The translations under genes and the position numbers were made by a program. 6,384 nt of DNA from Actinomycetota bacterium (GTDB taxonomy: Bacteria; Actinomycetota; Actinomycetes; Streptosporangiales; Streptosporangiaceae), in contig QGUZ01000297.1 of NCBI GenBank assembly GCA_003242605.1, positions 1 through 6,384 on the forward strand. Reading direction: 5' to 3'. Below are positions 1 through 5,269 of the stretch, in pieces. Each line of letters begins with the position of its first letter. Position 1 is the stretch's first letter. Under the pieces are notes generated by a model. The model worked only from the letters and a program-made list of their open reading frames with translations. It was not told the DNA's origin and made no database searches.

Positions 1-53
1 AACGAATTTAGTACGGTTTCGTGAGGTCGGAGAGTTGTAAAAGAGACAGCCCC
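1..53. mobile_element. Possible IS or transposon terminal end (or adapter remnant)
   Basis: The first 49 bases are about 43% GC, while the following 250 are far richer. Bases 31-49 match the 19-bp Tn5-type mosaic end (the end beginning CTGTCTCTT when read on the minus strand) at 16 of 19 positions, and the extended end reads GGGGCTGTCTC on the minus strand, a form common at IS tips. Two plus-strand frames are open from the left edge and stop at 22-24 and 38-40, so a transposase tail lying to the left is possible but not shown. A 6-bp inverted repeat, GGTCGG (25-30) and CCGACC (52-57), spans the site. The alternatives are leftover transposase-library adapter at a contig end, or chance. Confidence 0.3.
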
Positions 54-71
54 GACCCCTGGCCTTACGGG

Positions 72-108
72 GGGGGTGGGCCCCCCGCGCCCCGGCGCGC
101 CCACCCCC
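72..108. repeat. Very stable GC hairpin (10-bp perfect arms)
   Basis: GGGGGTGGGC at 72-81 is perfectly complementary to GCCCACCCCC at 99-108. Inside, GCGC at 87-90 can pair with GCGC at 95-98 around a 4-base loop. No T-run follows on either strand, so this would be a GC-only terminator or a folding block. It lies about 190 bases beyond the DUF1232 stop, next to the putative mobile-element end. Bases 109-253 show nothing further that I can name: open frames exist there, but they are artefacts of the composition. Confidence 0.45.
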
Positions 109-253
109 GCCCATACCGCGGAAACGCGCGGAACGCGCCTCCCCCGCCGCTCGCCCCCACGCCCCGCGCGGTGCCCGGCAGGTAGGCGTTTGCCGCCGCC
201 GTTCCCCGGCCCGCCCGCCGGGTGAAGCCGCCACCCCGCCCGGTCCTCGCCTC

Positions 254-280
254 CGGCCGGGCGCACTCGTCACCCGGCCG
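254..280 (-). terminator. Putative terminator of the DUF1232 gene
   Basis: CGGCCGGG at 254-261 pairs with CCCGGCCG at 273-280, an 8-bp perfect stem with an 11-base loop. It begins 17 bases after the DUF1232 stop codon on the minus strand. There is no U-tract, which is usual for actinobacterial terminators. Function is inferred from position and fold only. Confidence 0.45.
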
Positions 281-297
281 CCGGGCGTCCGGCGGGC

Positions 298-699
298 TCA
301 GGGCACGAGGCCGGCGCGGTGGTGCGGGCCGGTGCCGAACCCGGAGCCGGGCGCCGTGCCGTACCCGGTCCGGCCGATCGAACGCCCGCGCTCCCACTCG
401 AGGTACCGCCCGCTCTCGCCGAGCAGTGCGGCGAGCAGCCAGAGCAGGACGCCGAAGTCGTCGACCGCGCCGATCACCGCGAGGAACTCGGGCACGAGAT
501 CGATCGGCGACAGGATGTAGGCCAGGGCGAGCCCCAGCATGCCGATCTTCGACGCGCTCAGGTGCGGGTAGTCGCCGCGCAGCGCGCCGCGCAGCATGCG
601 CGGGATCGCCCGCACCCGGGACAGCACGCCGGGCGTCCCCGGCCGCTGCGCCTCGCGCAATACGCGCCACACCGCGAACGCCCGTGCCGCCTTCTTCAT
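298..699 (-). CDS. DUF1232/YkvA-family small membrane protein
   Basis: A 133-residue protein. The recognisable core is YPHLSASKIG followed by LALAYILSPIDLVPE (residues 44-71) and an Asp pair in GAVDDFGVLL (78-86). This is the DUF1232 signature, with the conserved Pro-Ile-Asp turn and a second hydrophobic stretch to about residue 93. The two hydrophobic segments (about 52-67 and 71-93) suggest a membrane hairpin. Residues 1-43 are basic and probably cytoplasmic, and the tail (104-133) is Gly/His-rich and looks disordered. The biochemical role of the family is not known to me. I chose the ATG at 697-699 because the homologous basic N-terminus starts there and a GGTGAG sits 6 bases upstream. The frame stays open to 882, but that extension is Arg/Pro-rich and looks non-coding. 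It stands alone, divergent from the secreted peptidase-like gene across a 350-base gap. Confidence 0.8.
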   Translation of the reverse strand: MKKAARAFAVWRVLREAQRPGTPGVLSRVRAIPRMLRGALRGDYPHLSASKIGMLGLALAYILSPIDLVPEFLAVIGAVDDFGVLLWLLAALLGESGRYLEWERGRSIGRTGYGTAPGSGFGTGPHHRAGLVP

Positions 700-848
700 C
701 GGCCGCTCACCATCCCCTCGTCCGGTCCCCCGTTGCCGAAACGAAACGTGCCGACATGGACGTAACGAACGGGCGGTCCGCTGCGTGCCCGGGGTCACGG
801 TGCTGTGTCCTCCGGGCCGTCCCCGTGGCGGGCCGGGCCGCCGGGCCC

Positions 849-878
849 GGGGGCATGCGGCGTCGTCCGCGCGCCCCC
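849..878. repeat. Imperfect inverted repeat in the divergent gap
   Basis: The arms 849-860 and 867-878 form GGGGGC/GCCCCC outside and GCGG/CCGC inside, joined through one G-U pair and one mismatch, with a 6-base loop. It lies about 170 bases before the peptidase-like start and about 150 before the DUF1232 start. It may be a leader structure or an operator. No function can be assigned from the sequence. Confidence 0.35.
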
Positions 879-1037
879 ACATTCACCACTGTGCGGCTAT
901 CGCCCCCGTCAGGTCGATTCGTCCCTCGGTCAACACCTGTCCCGATGATCGCCAGGTTCCCACAAAGATCAACCGGATTGAGGGATCAGTCCCGGTCTGC
1001 CGTGGGATCGATGTTTCAGCGTTTGGATCCGCCTGAT

Positions 1038-1042
1038 GAGGA
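1038..1042 (+). promoter_or_regulatory. Ribosome binding site fixing the start at 1050
   Basis: GAGGA lies 7 bases before the ATG at 1050-1052. It favours this start over the longer upstream extension of the same frame and over the next in-frame ATG (1086), which would remove the basic n-region of the signal peptide. Confidence 0.7.
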
Positions 1043-1049
1043 ACCGCTC

Positions 1050-1892
1050 ATGGAAACTCGTCCGTTACGGCGAGAGCGCGCCCGCATGTCCGCGGCCGCG
1101 CTGCTCACCGTCCAAATGGCGATCACGGCATTCGTGCCGGGGGTCGGCGTCCCGGCGTCACCGGCGGCCGCCCACCCCGGCGATCCCATCGACCCGCACC
1201 GGCGTTCGGCCACGGGACCGGCCGACCGGCTCCGCGGCGGCCCGGCGCACCGCACCGGCCACGCGGCGGCGCGCCTCGCGCGGGGCCGTACCGGCGCGGC
1301 CCGCGTCGCGACCGGCCCGGTCGGACCGGTTCGCGTGCCCGGCGCGCGGTTCGCCCCGATCATCGGGGCCGACCGCATCGACGCGTACTCCGGCGGGTAC
1401 GGCCGTGCCGGCGGGCTGGTGCGGCTGCTGAGCATGTCCGCGAAGTCGGCGGCCCACGAGCAGCCGCAGCGGCGGGTGCGGAACCCGTTGTTCCGGTCGT
1501 ACGTGCGGCTGTCGCACCGCTTCGTCGCCCAGCGGCTGCGCGCGGCCGGCATCAAGCGGCGGTCGTCCGGAAAGTGCGCCAGCAAGCACCGGCCCACCTG
1601 CACCTCGTACGCCGGAATCCGCGCGAACACGGTGGCGAAGCTGATCCGGCTCAAGCGGCGCAGCGGCTGCCCGGTCGTGGTCACCGGCGGCACCGAGGTC
1701 GGCCACGCGCCGGGGGTGCACAGTCACGGCAACGGCTACAAGGTGGACGTGTCGCGCAACAAGTGCCTCGACGCCTACATCAAGCGCAAGGCCCGGTACG
1801 CCGGCGTGCGCTCGGACGGCGCCCGGCTGTACGCCGACGGCGTCGACACCTACGCCCTCGAGGGCAACCACTGGGACATCACCTTCCGGTGA
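1050..1892 (+). CDS. Secreted LAS/M15-type zinc peptidase-like protein
   Basis: A 280-residue protein. It starts with a basic n-region (residues 1-12), a hydrophobic stretch (about 13-34) and a plausible signal peptidase site after Ala41 (SPAAA/HP), so it is probably exported. Residues 42-100 form an Arg/Pro/Gly-rich low-complexity linker. The C-terminal domain (about 150-280) has SHGNGYKVD, giving His226-x6-Asp233, and EGNHWD, giving Glu271-x2-His274. This is the pair of zinc-site motifs of LAS-type peptidases such as VanX and the M15 D,D-peptidases: three zinc ligands plus the catalytic Glu. Four cysteines (176, 184, 207, 239) could form two disulfides outside the cell. By family, the likely substrate is a D-amino-acid peptide bond in peptidoglycan, but substrate and activity are inferred. 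The strip TGGTEVGHA just before the His motif looks strongly conserved. The gene is monocistronic and converges on asd. Confidence 0.75.
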   Translation: METRPLRRERARMSAAALLTVQMAITAFVPGVGVPASPAAAHPGDPIDPHRRSATGPADRLRGGPAHRTGHAAARLARGRTGAARVATGPVGPVRVPGARFAPIIGADRIDAYSGGYGRAGGLVRLLSMSAKSAAHEQPQRRVRNPLFRSYVRLSHRFVAQRLRAAGIKRRSSGKCASKHRPTCTSYAGIRANTVAKLIRLKRRSGCPVVVTGGTEVGHAPGVHSHGNGYKVDVSRNKCLDAYIKRKARYAGVRSDGARLYADGVDTYALEGNHWDITFR

Positions 1893-1917
1893 GCCCGCTG
1901 CGGCGCGCGGCACGGCA

Positions 1918-1953
1918 CCGGAGAACCCCCCTCCGGCCGCCCCTCCCGGCGGC
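1918..1953 (+). terminator. Tandem hairpins after the peptidase-like gene
   Basis: CCGGAG (1918-1923) pairs with CTCCGG (1931-1936) around a 7-base loop. GCCGCC (1936-1941) pairs with GGCGGC (1948-1953) around a 6-base loop. The two stems share base 1936, so at full length they are mutually exclusive by one pair. They begin 25 bases after the stop codon and lack a T-run. Confidence 0.45.
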
Positions 1954-2045
1954 GGAGATCCACCAGGGGTACGGCTCACCGGCTTCCCGGCCCATGTCGT
2001 GGCCGGCCACGAACCGACGCCGATCCATGGCGCGCGGCCGCCACG

Positions 2046-2079
2046 CGCATCCGGCCGCCGCGCGAGACGGCCGGATGCG
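2046..2079. terminator. Bidirectional terminator between converging genes
   Basis: CGCATCCGGCCG (2046-2057) and CGGCCGGATGCG (2068-2079) form a perfect 12-bp stem with a 10-base loop. It lies 23 bases past the asd stop on the minus strand and in the gap where the plus-strand peptidase-like gene also ends. No U-tract follows on either side, typical of actinobacterial terminators. It is symmetric and could serve both transcripts. Confidence 0.65.
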
Positions 2080-2102
2080 GGGTACGGCGTGCGGCCTGGG
2101 GC

Positions 2103-3167
2103 TCAGGAGGTGAGCTCGGCCGCGACCAGCTCGGCGATCTCCGCGGTGTTGAGCGCCGCGCCCTTGCGCAGGTTGTCGCCGCAGATGAACAGGTCGAGCG
2201 TGTTCGGGAAGTCCAACGCCTGCCGGATCCGGCCCACGTAGGTGGGGTCGGTGCCCACGACGTCGGCCGGGGTCGGGAAGACGTTGTTCTCCGGGTCGTC
2301 GAGGACCACCACGGTGGGCGCGGCCTCCAGCACCCGCCGGGCCCCCTCGACCGTGACCTCCTTGGCGAAGGTCGCGTGGACCGCGAGCGAGTGGGTGGTG
2401 ACCACCGGCACCCGCACGCAGGTCGCCGACACCTTCAGGTCCGGGATGCCGAGGATCTTCCGCGACTCGTTGCGGACCTTGAGCTCCTCGGAGAACCAGC
2501 CGTCGCCCTTGTACGAGCCGGCGGCCGGGACCACGTTGAGCGCGATCGGCGCCGCGAACGGCGAGTCGGCAAGGTCCGGCACGGCCTTGCGCACGTCACC
2601 GGCGACGGTGCCGAGCGTGCGGTCGCCCGCCACCGCCTCCAGCTCGTCGTACAGCCGCCGGGTGCCGGCCACGCCCGCGCCCGACACCGCCTGGTAGGAG
2701 GCGACGACGAGCTCGCGCAGGCCGTACTCGCGGTGCAGCGCGCCGAGCGCGGCCATCATCGACAGCGTCGTGCAGTTGGGGTTGGAGATGATCCCCTTGG
2801 GCCGGTTGCGCACCTGCTCGGGGTTCACCTCCGGCACCACCAGCGGCACGTCCGGGTCCATGCGGAAGGCGCCGGAGTTGTCGACCACGACCGCGCCGCG
2901 GGAGGCCGCGATCGGGGCCCACTCGGCCGACACCTCGTCCGGGACGTCGAACATCGCCACGTCGACGCCGTCGAACACCTCGGGGCTCAGCGCCTGGACG
3001 GTCACGTCCTCCCCGCGCACCCGCAGCACCTTGCCCGCGGAGCGGGGCGAGGCGACGAGGCGGATCTCCCCCCACACGTCCGGGCGGCCCGAGAGGATGT
3101 CGAGCATCACGGTGCCGACCGCGCCGGTGGCGCCGACCACGGCGAGGGTGGGCTTGCGTTCGCTCAT
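2103..3167 (-). CDS. asd: Aspartate-semialdehyde dehydrogenase
   Basis: A 354-residue cytoplasmic enzyme. It reduces L-aspartyl-4-phosphate with NADPH to L-aspartate 4-semialdehyde, the branch point to diaminopimelate/lysine and to homoserine (threonine, methionine). The N-terminal nucleotide-binding loop is GATGAVG (residues 12-18). The active-site nucleophile is Cys132 in SNPNCTT, followed by QAVSGAG (159-165). The catalytic base is His259 in VRVPVVTTHS, and the C-terminus has GDNLRKGAALN (330-340). Length and motif order match full-length bacterial Asd. The ATG at 3165-3167 overlaps the aspartokinase TGA as ATGA, with GGAGG 9 bases upstream inside the aspartokinase gene, so the two are almost certainly translationally coupled and give successive pathway steps. 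A hairpin terminator follows the gene. Confidence 0.97.
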   Translation of the reverse strand: MSERKPTLAVVGATGAVGTVMLDILSGRPDVWGEIRLVASPRSAGKVLRVRGEDVTVQALSPEVFDGVDVAMFDVPDEVSAEWAPIAASRGAVVVDNSGAFRMDPDVPLVVPEVNPEQVRNRPKGIISNPNCTTLSMMAALGALHREYGLRELVVASYQAVSGAGVAGTRRLYDELEAVAGDRTLGTVAGDVRKAVPDLADSPFAAPIALNVVPAAGSYKGDGWFSEELKVRNESRKILGIPDLKVSATCVRVPVVTTHSLAVHATFAKEVTVEGARRVLEAAPTVVVLDDPENNVFPTPADVVGTDPTYVGRIRQALDFPNTLDLFICGDNLRKGAALNTAEIAELVAAELTS

Positions 3168-3685
3168 CGTCCGGTACCTCCGTAGACCACGGCCTCCACC
3201 TGGTCGGCGTCGAGGTTGAACGCGCGGTGCGCGGCGCTCACCGCGGCGTCGACGTCGTCCTGGCTCACGATCACCGAGATGCGGATCTCGGAGGTCGAGA
3301 TCATCTCGATGTTGACGCCGGCGTCCGCGAGCGCGCCGAAGAACTTCGCGGTCACGCCCGGGTGCGAGCGCATGCCGGCGCCGATCAGCGACACCTTGCC
3401 GATCCGGTCGTCGTAGAGCAGCGACTCGAACCCGACGTCCCCCTGGATCTTCTTCAGCGCGTTGATGGCGGTCGGCCCGTCGGTCGCGGGGAGGGTGAAC
3501 GAGATGTCGGTCCGCCCGGTCGACGCCGCCGACACGTTCTGCACGATCATGTCGATGTTGATCTCGGCGTCGGCGAGGGCTTTGAAGATGGCAGCGGCCT
3601 CTCCGACCTTGTCGGGCACGCCGACAACGGTGATCTTGGCCTCGCTCCGGTCATGCGCGACGCCGGAGATGATCGGCTGCTCCAT
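3164..3685 (-). CDS. Aspartokinase beta subunit (internal in-frame start)
   Basis: An in-frame ATG at 3683-3685 (residue 252 of the long protein, MEQPIISGVA) is preceded by GAGGAAGG, whose GAGG ends 8 bases before it. The product is 173 residues and contains only the two ACT regulatory domains. In Corynebacterium and Bacillus-type aspartokinases, a beta subunit of about this size is made from an overlapping start at the same point and binds the alpha chain to form the feedback-regulated alpha2beta2 enzyme. The start and ribosome binding site are seen in the sequence. Expression of a separate polypeptide here is inferred by homology. Confidence 0.7.
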   Translation of the reverse strand: MEQPIISGVAHDRSEAKITVVGVPDKVGEAAAIFKALADAEINIDMIVQNVSAASTGRTDISFTLPATDGPTAINALKKIQGDVGFESLLYDDRIGKVSLIGAGMRSHPGVTAKFFGALADAGVNIEMISTSEIRISVIVSQDDVDAAVSAAHRAFNLDADQVEAVVYGGTGR

Positions 3686-4438
3686 CTCGCCTTCCTCACT
3701 GACGGGGTCGGCAACGACCCACGTGCCTTCCTTGTTGCTGAACGAGCTTCTGACGTGGATCGGCAGGTTGAACCGGCGGGCGTACTCGACACAGCGCAGG
3801 TGCAGGATCTTCGCGCCGCATGCGGCCATCTCCAGCATCTCCTCGTAGGAGATGCGCGGGATGCGGCGCGCCGTCGGCACGATGCGCGGGTCGGCGGTGA
3901 ACACCCCGTCCACGTCGGTGTAGATCTCGCACACGTCGGCGTTGAGCGCCGCCGCGAGCGCAACGGCCGTCGTGTCCGAGCCGCCGCGACCGAGCGTGGT
4001 GACGTCCTTGGTGTCCCGGGACACCCCCTGGAACCCCGCGACGATCGCGATCTGGCCCTTGTCGATCGCCTCCCGGATCCGGCCGGGCGTGACGTCGATG
4101 ATGCGGGCCTTGCCGTGCGTGGAGTCCGTGATCACGCCGGCCTGGGAGCCGGTGAACGACCGGGCCTCGACGCCCAGGTTGCCGATCGCCATCGCCAGCA
4201 GCGCCATCGAGATGCGCTCGCCCGCGGTGAGCAGCATGTCGAGCTCGCGCGGGGGCGGCATCGGCGAGATCTGCTGCGCGAGGTCCAGCAACTCGTCGGT
4301 GGTGTCGCCCATCGCGGAGACCGCCACGACGACGTCGTTGCCGGCTTTTTTCGTCGCGACGATCCGCTGCGCGACCCGCTTGATGCAGGCAGCATCGGCG
4401 ACGGACGAACCACCGTATTTCTGGACAACGAGCGCCAC
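3164..4438 (-). CDS. lysC: Aspartokinase, alpha subunit (full length)
   Basis: A 424-residue cytoplasmic kinase that phosphorylates L-aspartate with ATP to aspartyl-4-phosphate, the first step of the aspartate pathway. The kinase domain shows KYGGSS (residues 7-12), TAGERIS (71-77), TTLGRGGSDTTA (147-158) and EIYTDVDGVFTADPR (171-185). Two ACT-type regulatory domains follow (about 267-424), including QNVSAASTGRTDISFT (300-315) and SEIRISVIVS (383-392), where lysine/threonine feedback acts in actinobacterial enzymes. I chose the GTG at 4436-4438: GGAGA lies 6 bases upstream, and the protein then begins VALVVQKYGGSS and has the usual family length of about 421-424. The open frame runs on to 4597 but carries unrelated sequence. 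It is the first gene of a two-gene operon with asd. Being of the alpha2beta2 type, it also encodes the beta subunit from an internal start. Confidence 0.96.
   Translation of the reverse strand: MALVVQKYGGSSVADAACIKRVAQRIVATKKAGNDVVVAVSAMGDTTDELLDLAQQISPMPPPRELDMLLTAGERISMALLAMAIGNLGVEARSFTGSQAGVITDSTHGKARIIDVTPGRIREAIDKGQIAIVAGFQGVSRDTKDVTTLGRGGSDTTAVALAAALNADVCEIYTDVDGVFTADPRIVPTARRIPRISYEEMLEMAACGAKILHLRCVEYARRFNLPIHVRSSFSNKEGTWVVADPVSEEGEMEQPIISGVAHDRSEAKITVVGVPDKVGEAAAIFKALADAEINIDMIVQNVSAASTGRTDISFTLPATDGPTAINALKKIQGDVGFESLLYDDRIGKVSLIGAGMRSHPGVTAKFFGALADAGVNIEMISTSEIRISVIVSQDDVDAAVSAAHRAFNLDADQVEAVVYGGTGR
3690..3697 (-). promoter_or_regulatory. Internal ribosome binding site for the aspartokinase beta subunit
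   Basis: Read on the minus strand, this is GAGGAAGG within the aspartokinase coding sequence, 4-8 bases before an in-frame ATG. It encodes part of a poorly conserved Glu/Gly linker between the kinase and ACT domains, so it is free to keep a Shine-Dalgarno sequence. Confidence 0.6.
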
Positions 4439-4469
4439 GACTTGTCTCCGAAGGTCAGACTGCGGACGT

Positions 4470-4483
4470 CTCAGTTTACTGAG
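4470..4483 (-). promoter_or_regulatory. Candidate aspartokinase promoter with 14-bp palindrome
   Basis: CTCAGT and ACTGAG are perfect 6-bp arms around TT. Read on the minus strand, the centre contains TAAACT (4478-4473), a fair -10 box (TAnnnT), placed 35 bases before the GTG. That predicts a leader of about 28 bases. The matching -35 is weak (GCGGTT at 17-base spacing). The palindrome overlaps the -10, so it could be an operator for a dimeric repressor. Both roles are inferred. Confidence 0.35.
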
Positions 4484-4645
4484 GCCCGGGCAGAGAACCG
4501 CAGGTCCGCCCAGTATGTGGACACCCGCGGGCATGCCGCCTGACCTGTCCGGTTGCGCGGCCCTCCGACGCGGCCACCGGTTTTCGCCGCGGACCACCGG
4601 TCCCCGCGCCCCGGTGTGAAATCGATCACGAGACCGTCACGGCGC

Positions 4646-4687
4646 CCGCACGGCGGCCGCCGCCCGGCCGTACCGCGGGGCGTGCGG
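4646..4687 (-). repeat. Inverted repeat in the intergenic region
   Basis: CCGCACG (4646-4652) is complementary to CGTGCGG (4681-4687). The 28-base interior includes the palindrome GGCGGCCGCC and can fold further. It lies 51 bases beyond the DUF5063 stop and may add to termination. Confidence 0.3.
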
Positions 4688-4691
4688 ACCC

Positions 4692-4738
4692 CCGCCGGGA
4701 CGCGCCGCCGTGTGCCGCGTCGCCGTCCCCGCCGGCGG
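4692..4738 (-). terminator. Putative terminator of the ybaB-recR-DUF5063 operon
   Basis: CCGCCGG (4692-4698) pairs with CCGGCGG (4732-4738). Directly inside, GACGCG (4699-4704) pairs with CGCGTC (4716-4721). The 3-prime-side bulge is 10 bases and the loop 11. The structure abuts the DUF5063 stop codon and has no U-tract. The fold is seen on paper only; termination is inferred. Confidence 0.4.
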
Positions 4739-5269
4739 TCAGACGGGGGTCTTCTCCTCCTCCACGTCGAGGCGGGTGTGCGCGACGATCGCCTGCAGGG
4801 CGCGCAGCGCGGCGCCGGCGTGGTTGCCCCAGGAGTTGAAGTAGGAGTACTGCAGCCACCACAGCGCCTCCATCGGCCGCCCGGCCCGGTAGTGGCGCAG
4901 CCCGTGGGCGAGGTCGGCCGCCACCGCGGCGAGGTCGTCGGAGAGGCGGTACGGCGTGACCTTGGTGTCCTTGTACGGGTCGAACACCTCGACGTAGTCG
5001 TCGACCGGGCCGAGCCGGGCCGCCAGCGCGGTGCGCAGCGGGTCGATGTCGGGGTCGGGGCCGATCGGCGGCTCGAAGTTGCCGGGCAGGATGACGTCCT
5101 CGGTCGCGGCGAGCTGCGCCCCGGCGAGGCTGAGCTGGGAGACCTCCACGAGCAGCAGCGGCAGGAACGCGTCGCCGCCCTCCCCGTTGGCGAGCCTGGT
5201 CAGACCGTCGAGGAAGTTCTGCGCGTGCCCTGCGACCCGGTCGGCGAGGGCTTTCCACTCGTCATACAT
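4739..5269 (-). CDS. DUF5063 domain protein of the recR operon
   Basis: A 176-residue, acidic, soluble-looking protein with no signal peptide or membrane segment. It appears largely helical: helices around residues 3-28, 36-56, 109-130 and 133-165, with a Pro-rich linker (62-77) between. The block PMEALWWLQYSYFNSWGNHAGAALRALQ (132-159, cited by its ends PMEALWW and AALRALQ) is the conserved core of the actinobacterial DUF5063 family, which habitually sits just after recR. Its molecular function is unknown to me. I chose the ATG at 5267-5269 because GGAG lies 8 bases upstream and it overlaps the recR stop by 8 bases (ATGTATGA), implying translational coupling. The frame can be read from 5296, but that would add nine residues inside recR. 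The context suggests a helper role linked to recR or ybaB, which remains an inference. Confidence 0.85.
   Translation of the reverse strand: MYDEWKALADRVAGHAQNFLDGLTRLANGEGGDAFLPLLLVEVSQLSLAGAQLAATEDVILPGNFEPPIGPDPDIDPLRTALAARLGPVDDYVEVFDPYKDTKVTPYRLSDDLAAVAADLAHGLRHYRAGRPMEALWWLQYSYFNSWGNHAGAALRALQAIVAHTRLDVEEEKTPV

Larger units (their letters stand above)
700..1049. other. Divergent intergenic region
   Basis: These 350 bases separate the starts of the DUF1232 gene (minus) and the secreted peptidase-like gene (plus). They must hold both promoters, but I find no convincing -35/-10 pair. Bases 901-1049 lack even a TA dinucleotide, so a standard -10 box close to the plus-strand gene is unlikely. 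The region becomes less GC-rich towards 960-1049. It contains the hairpin at 849-878. The hexamer GGGATC occurs at 982-987 and 1004-1009. I do not see the conserved blocks of a ydaO-type riboswitch, which sits ahead of some actinobacterial wall hydrolase genes. Confidence 0.6.
4439..4738. other. Intergenic region between the DUF5063 gene and aspartokinase
   Basis: A 300-base gap separates two minus-strand genes. Its left third (4439-4500) is less GC-rich and carries the aspartokinase ribosome binding site, a palindrome and a candidate -10 box. Its right part (4640-4738) is a cluster of GC inverted repeats. The split suggests that aspartokinase-asd is transcribed separately from ybaB-recR-DUF5063. 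I see no gene, and no lysine-riboswitch elements: the short leader (about 28 bases) leaves no room for one. Confidence 0.6.

Noticed and set aside
65..670. A 201-residue minus-strand open frame
   Set aside because: It overlaps the DUF1232 gene in another frame and has the Arg/Ala/Pro composition of a GC-rich shadow.
928..961. SigR-like GGGAAC and TTGACC boxes on the minus strand
   Set aside because: No matching second element occurs at the proper spacing, and they lie over 200 bases from the DUF1232 start.
222..1049. Long plus-strand open frame extending the peptidase-like gene upstream to 222
   Set aside because: The extension is Arg/Pro/Ala-rich frame noise opposite the DUF1232 gene. The start at 1050 has a ribosome binding site and a signal peptide.
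700..1049. A c-di-AMP (ydaO-type) riboswitch ahead of the wall-enzyme-like gene
   Set aside because: The conserved riboswitch blocks could not be found by eye in the leader.
2376..3185. A 269-residue plus-strand open frame
   Set aside because: It is antisense to asd, with the same shadow composition and no recognisable motif.
3227..4543. A 438-residue plus-strand open frame
   Set aside because: It is antisense to aspartokinase. Its Asp/Val/Arg/His-rich repetitive composition is that of the reverse complement of a high-GC gene, with no domain seen.
4439..4738. A lysine riboswitch ahead of aspartokinase
   Set aside because: The candidate leader is about 28 bases long, and the rest of the gap shows only simple GC inverted repeats.
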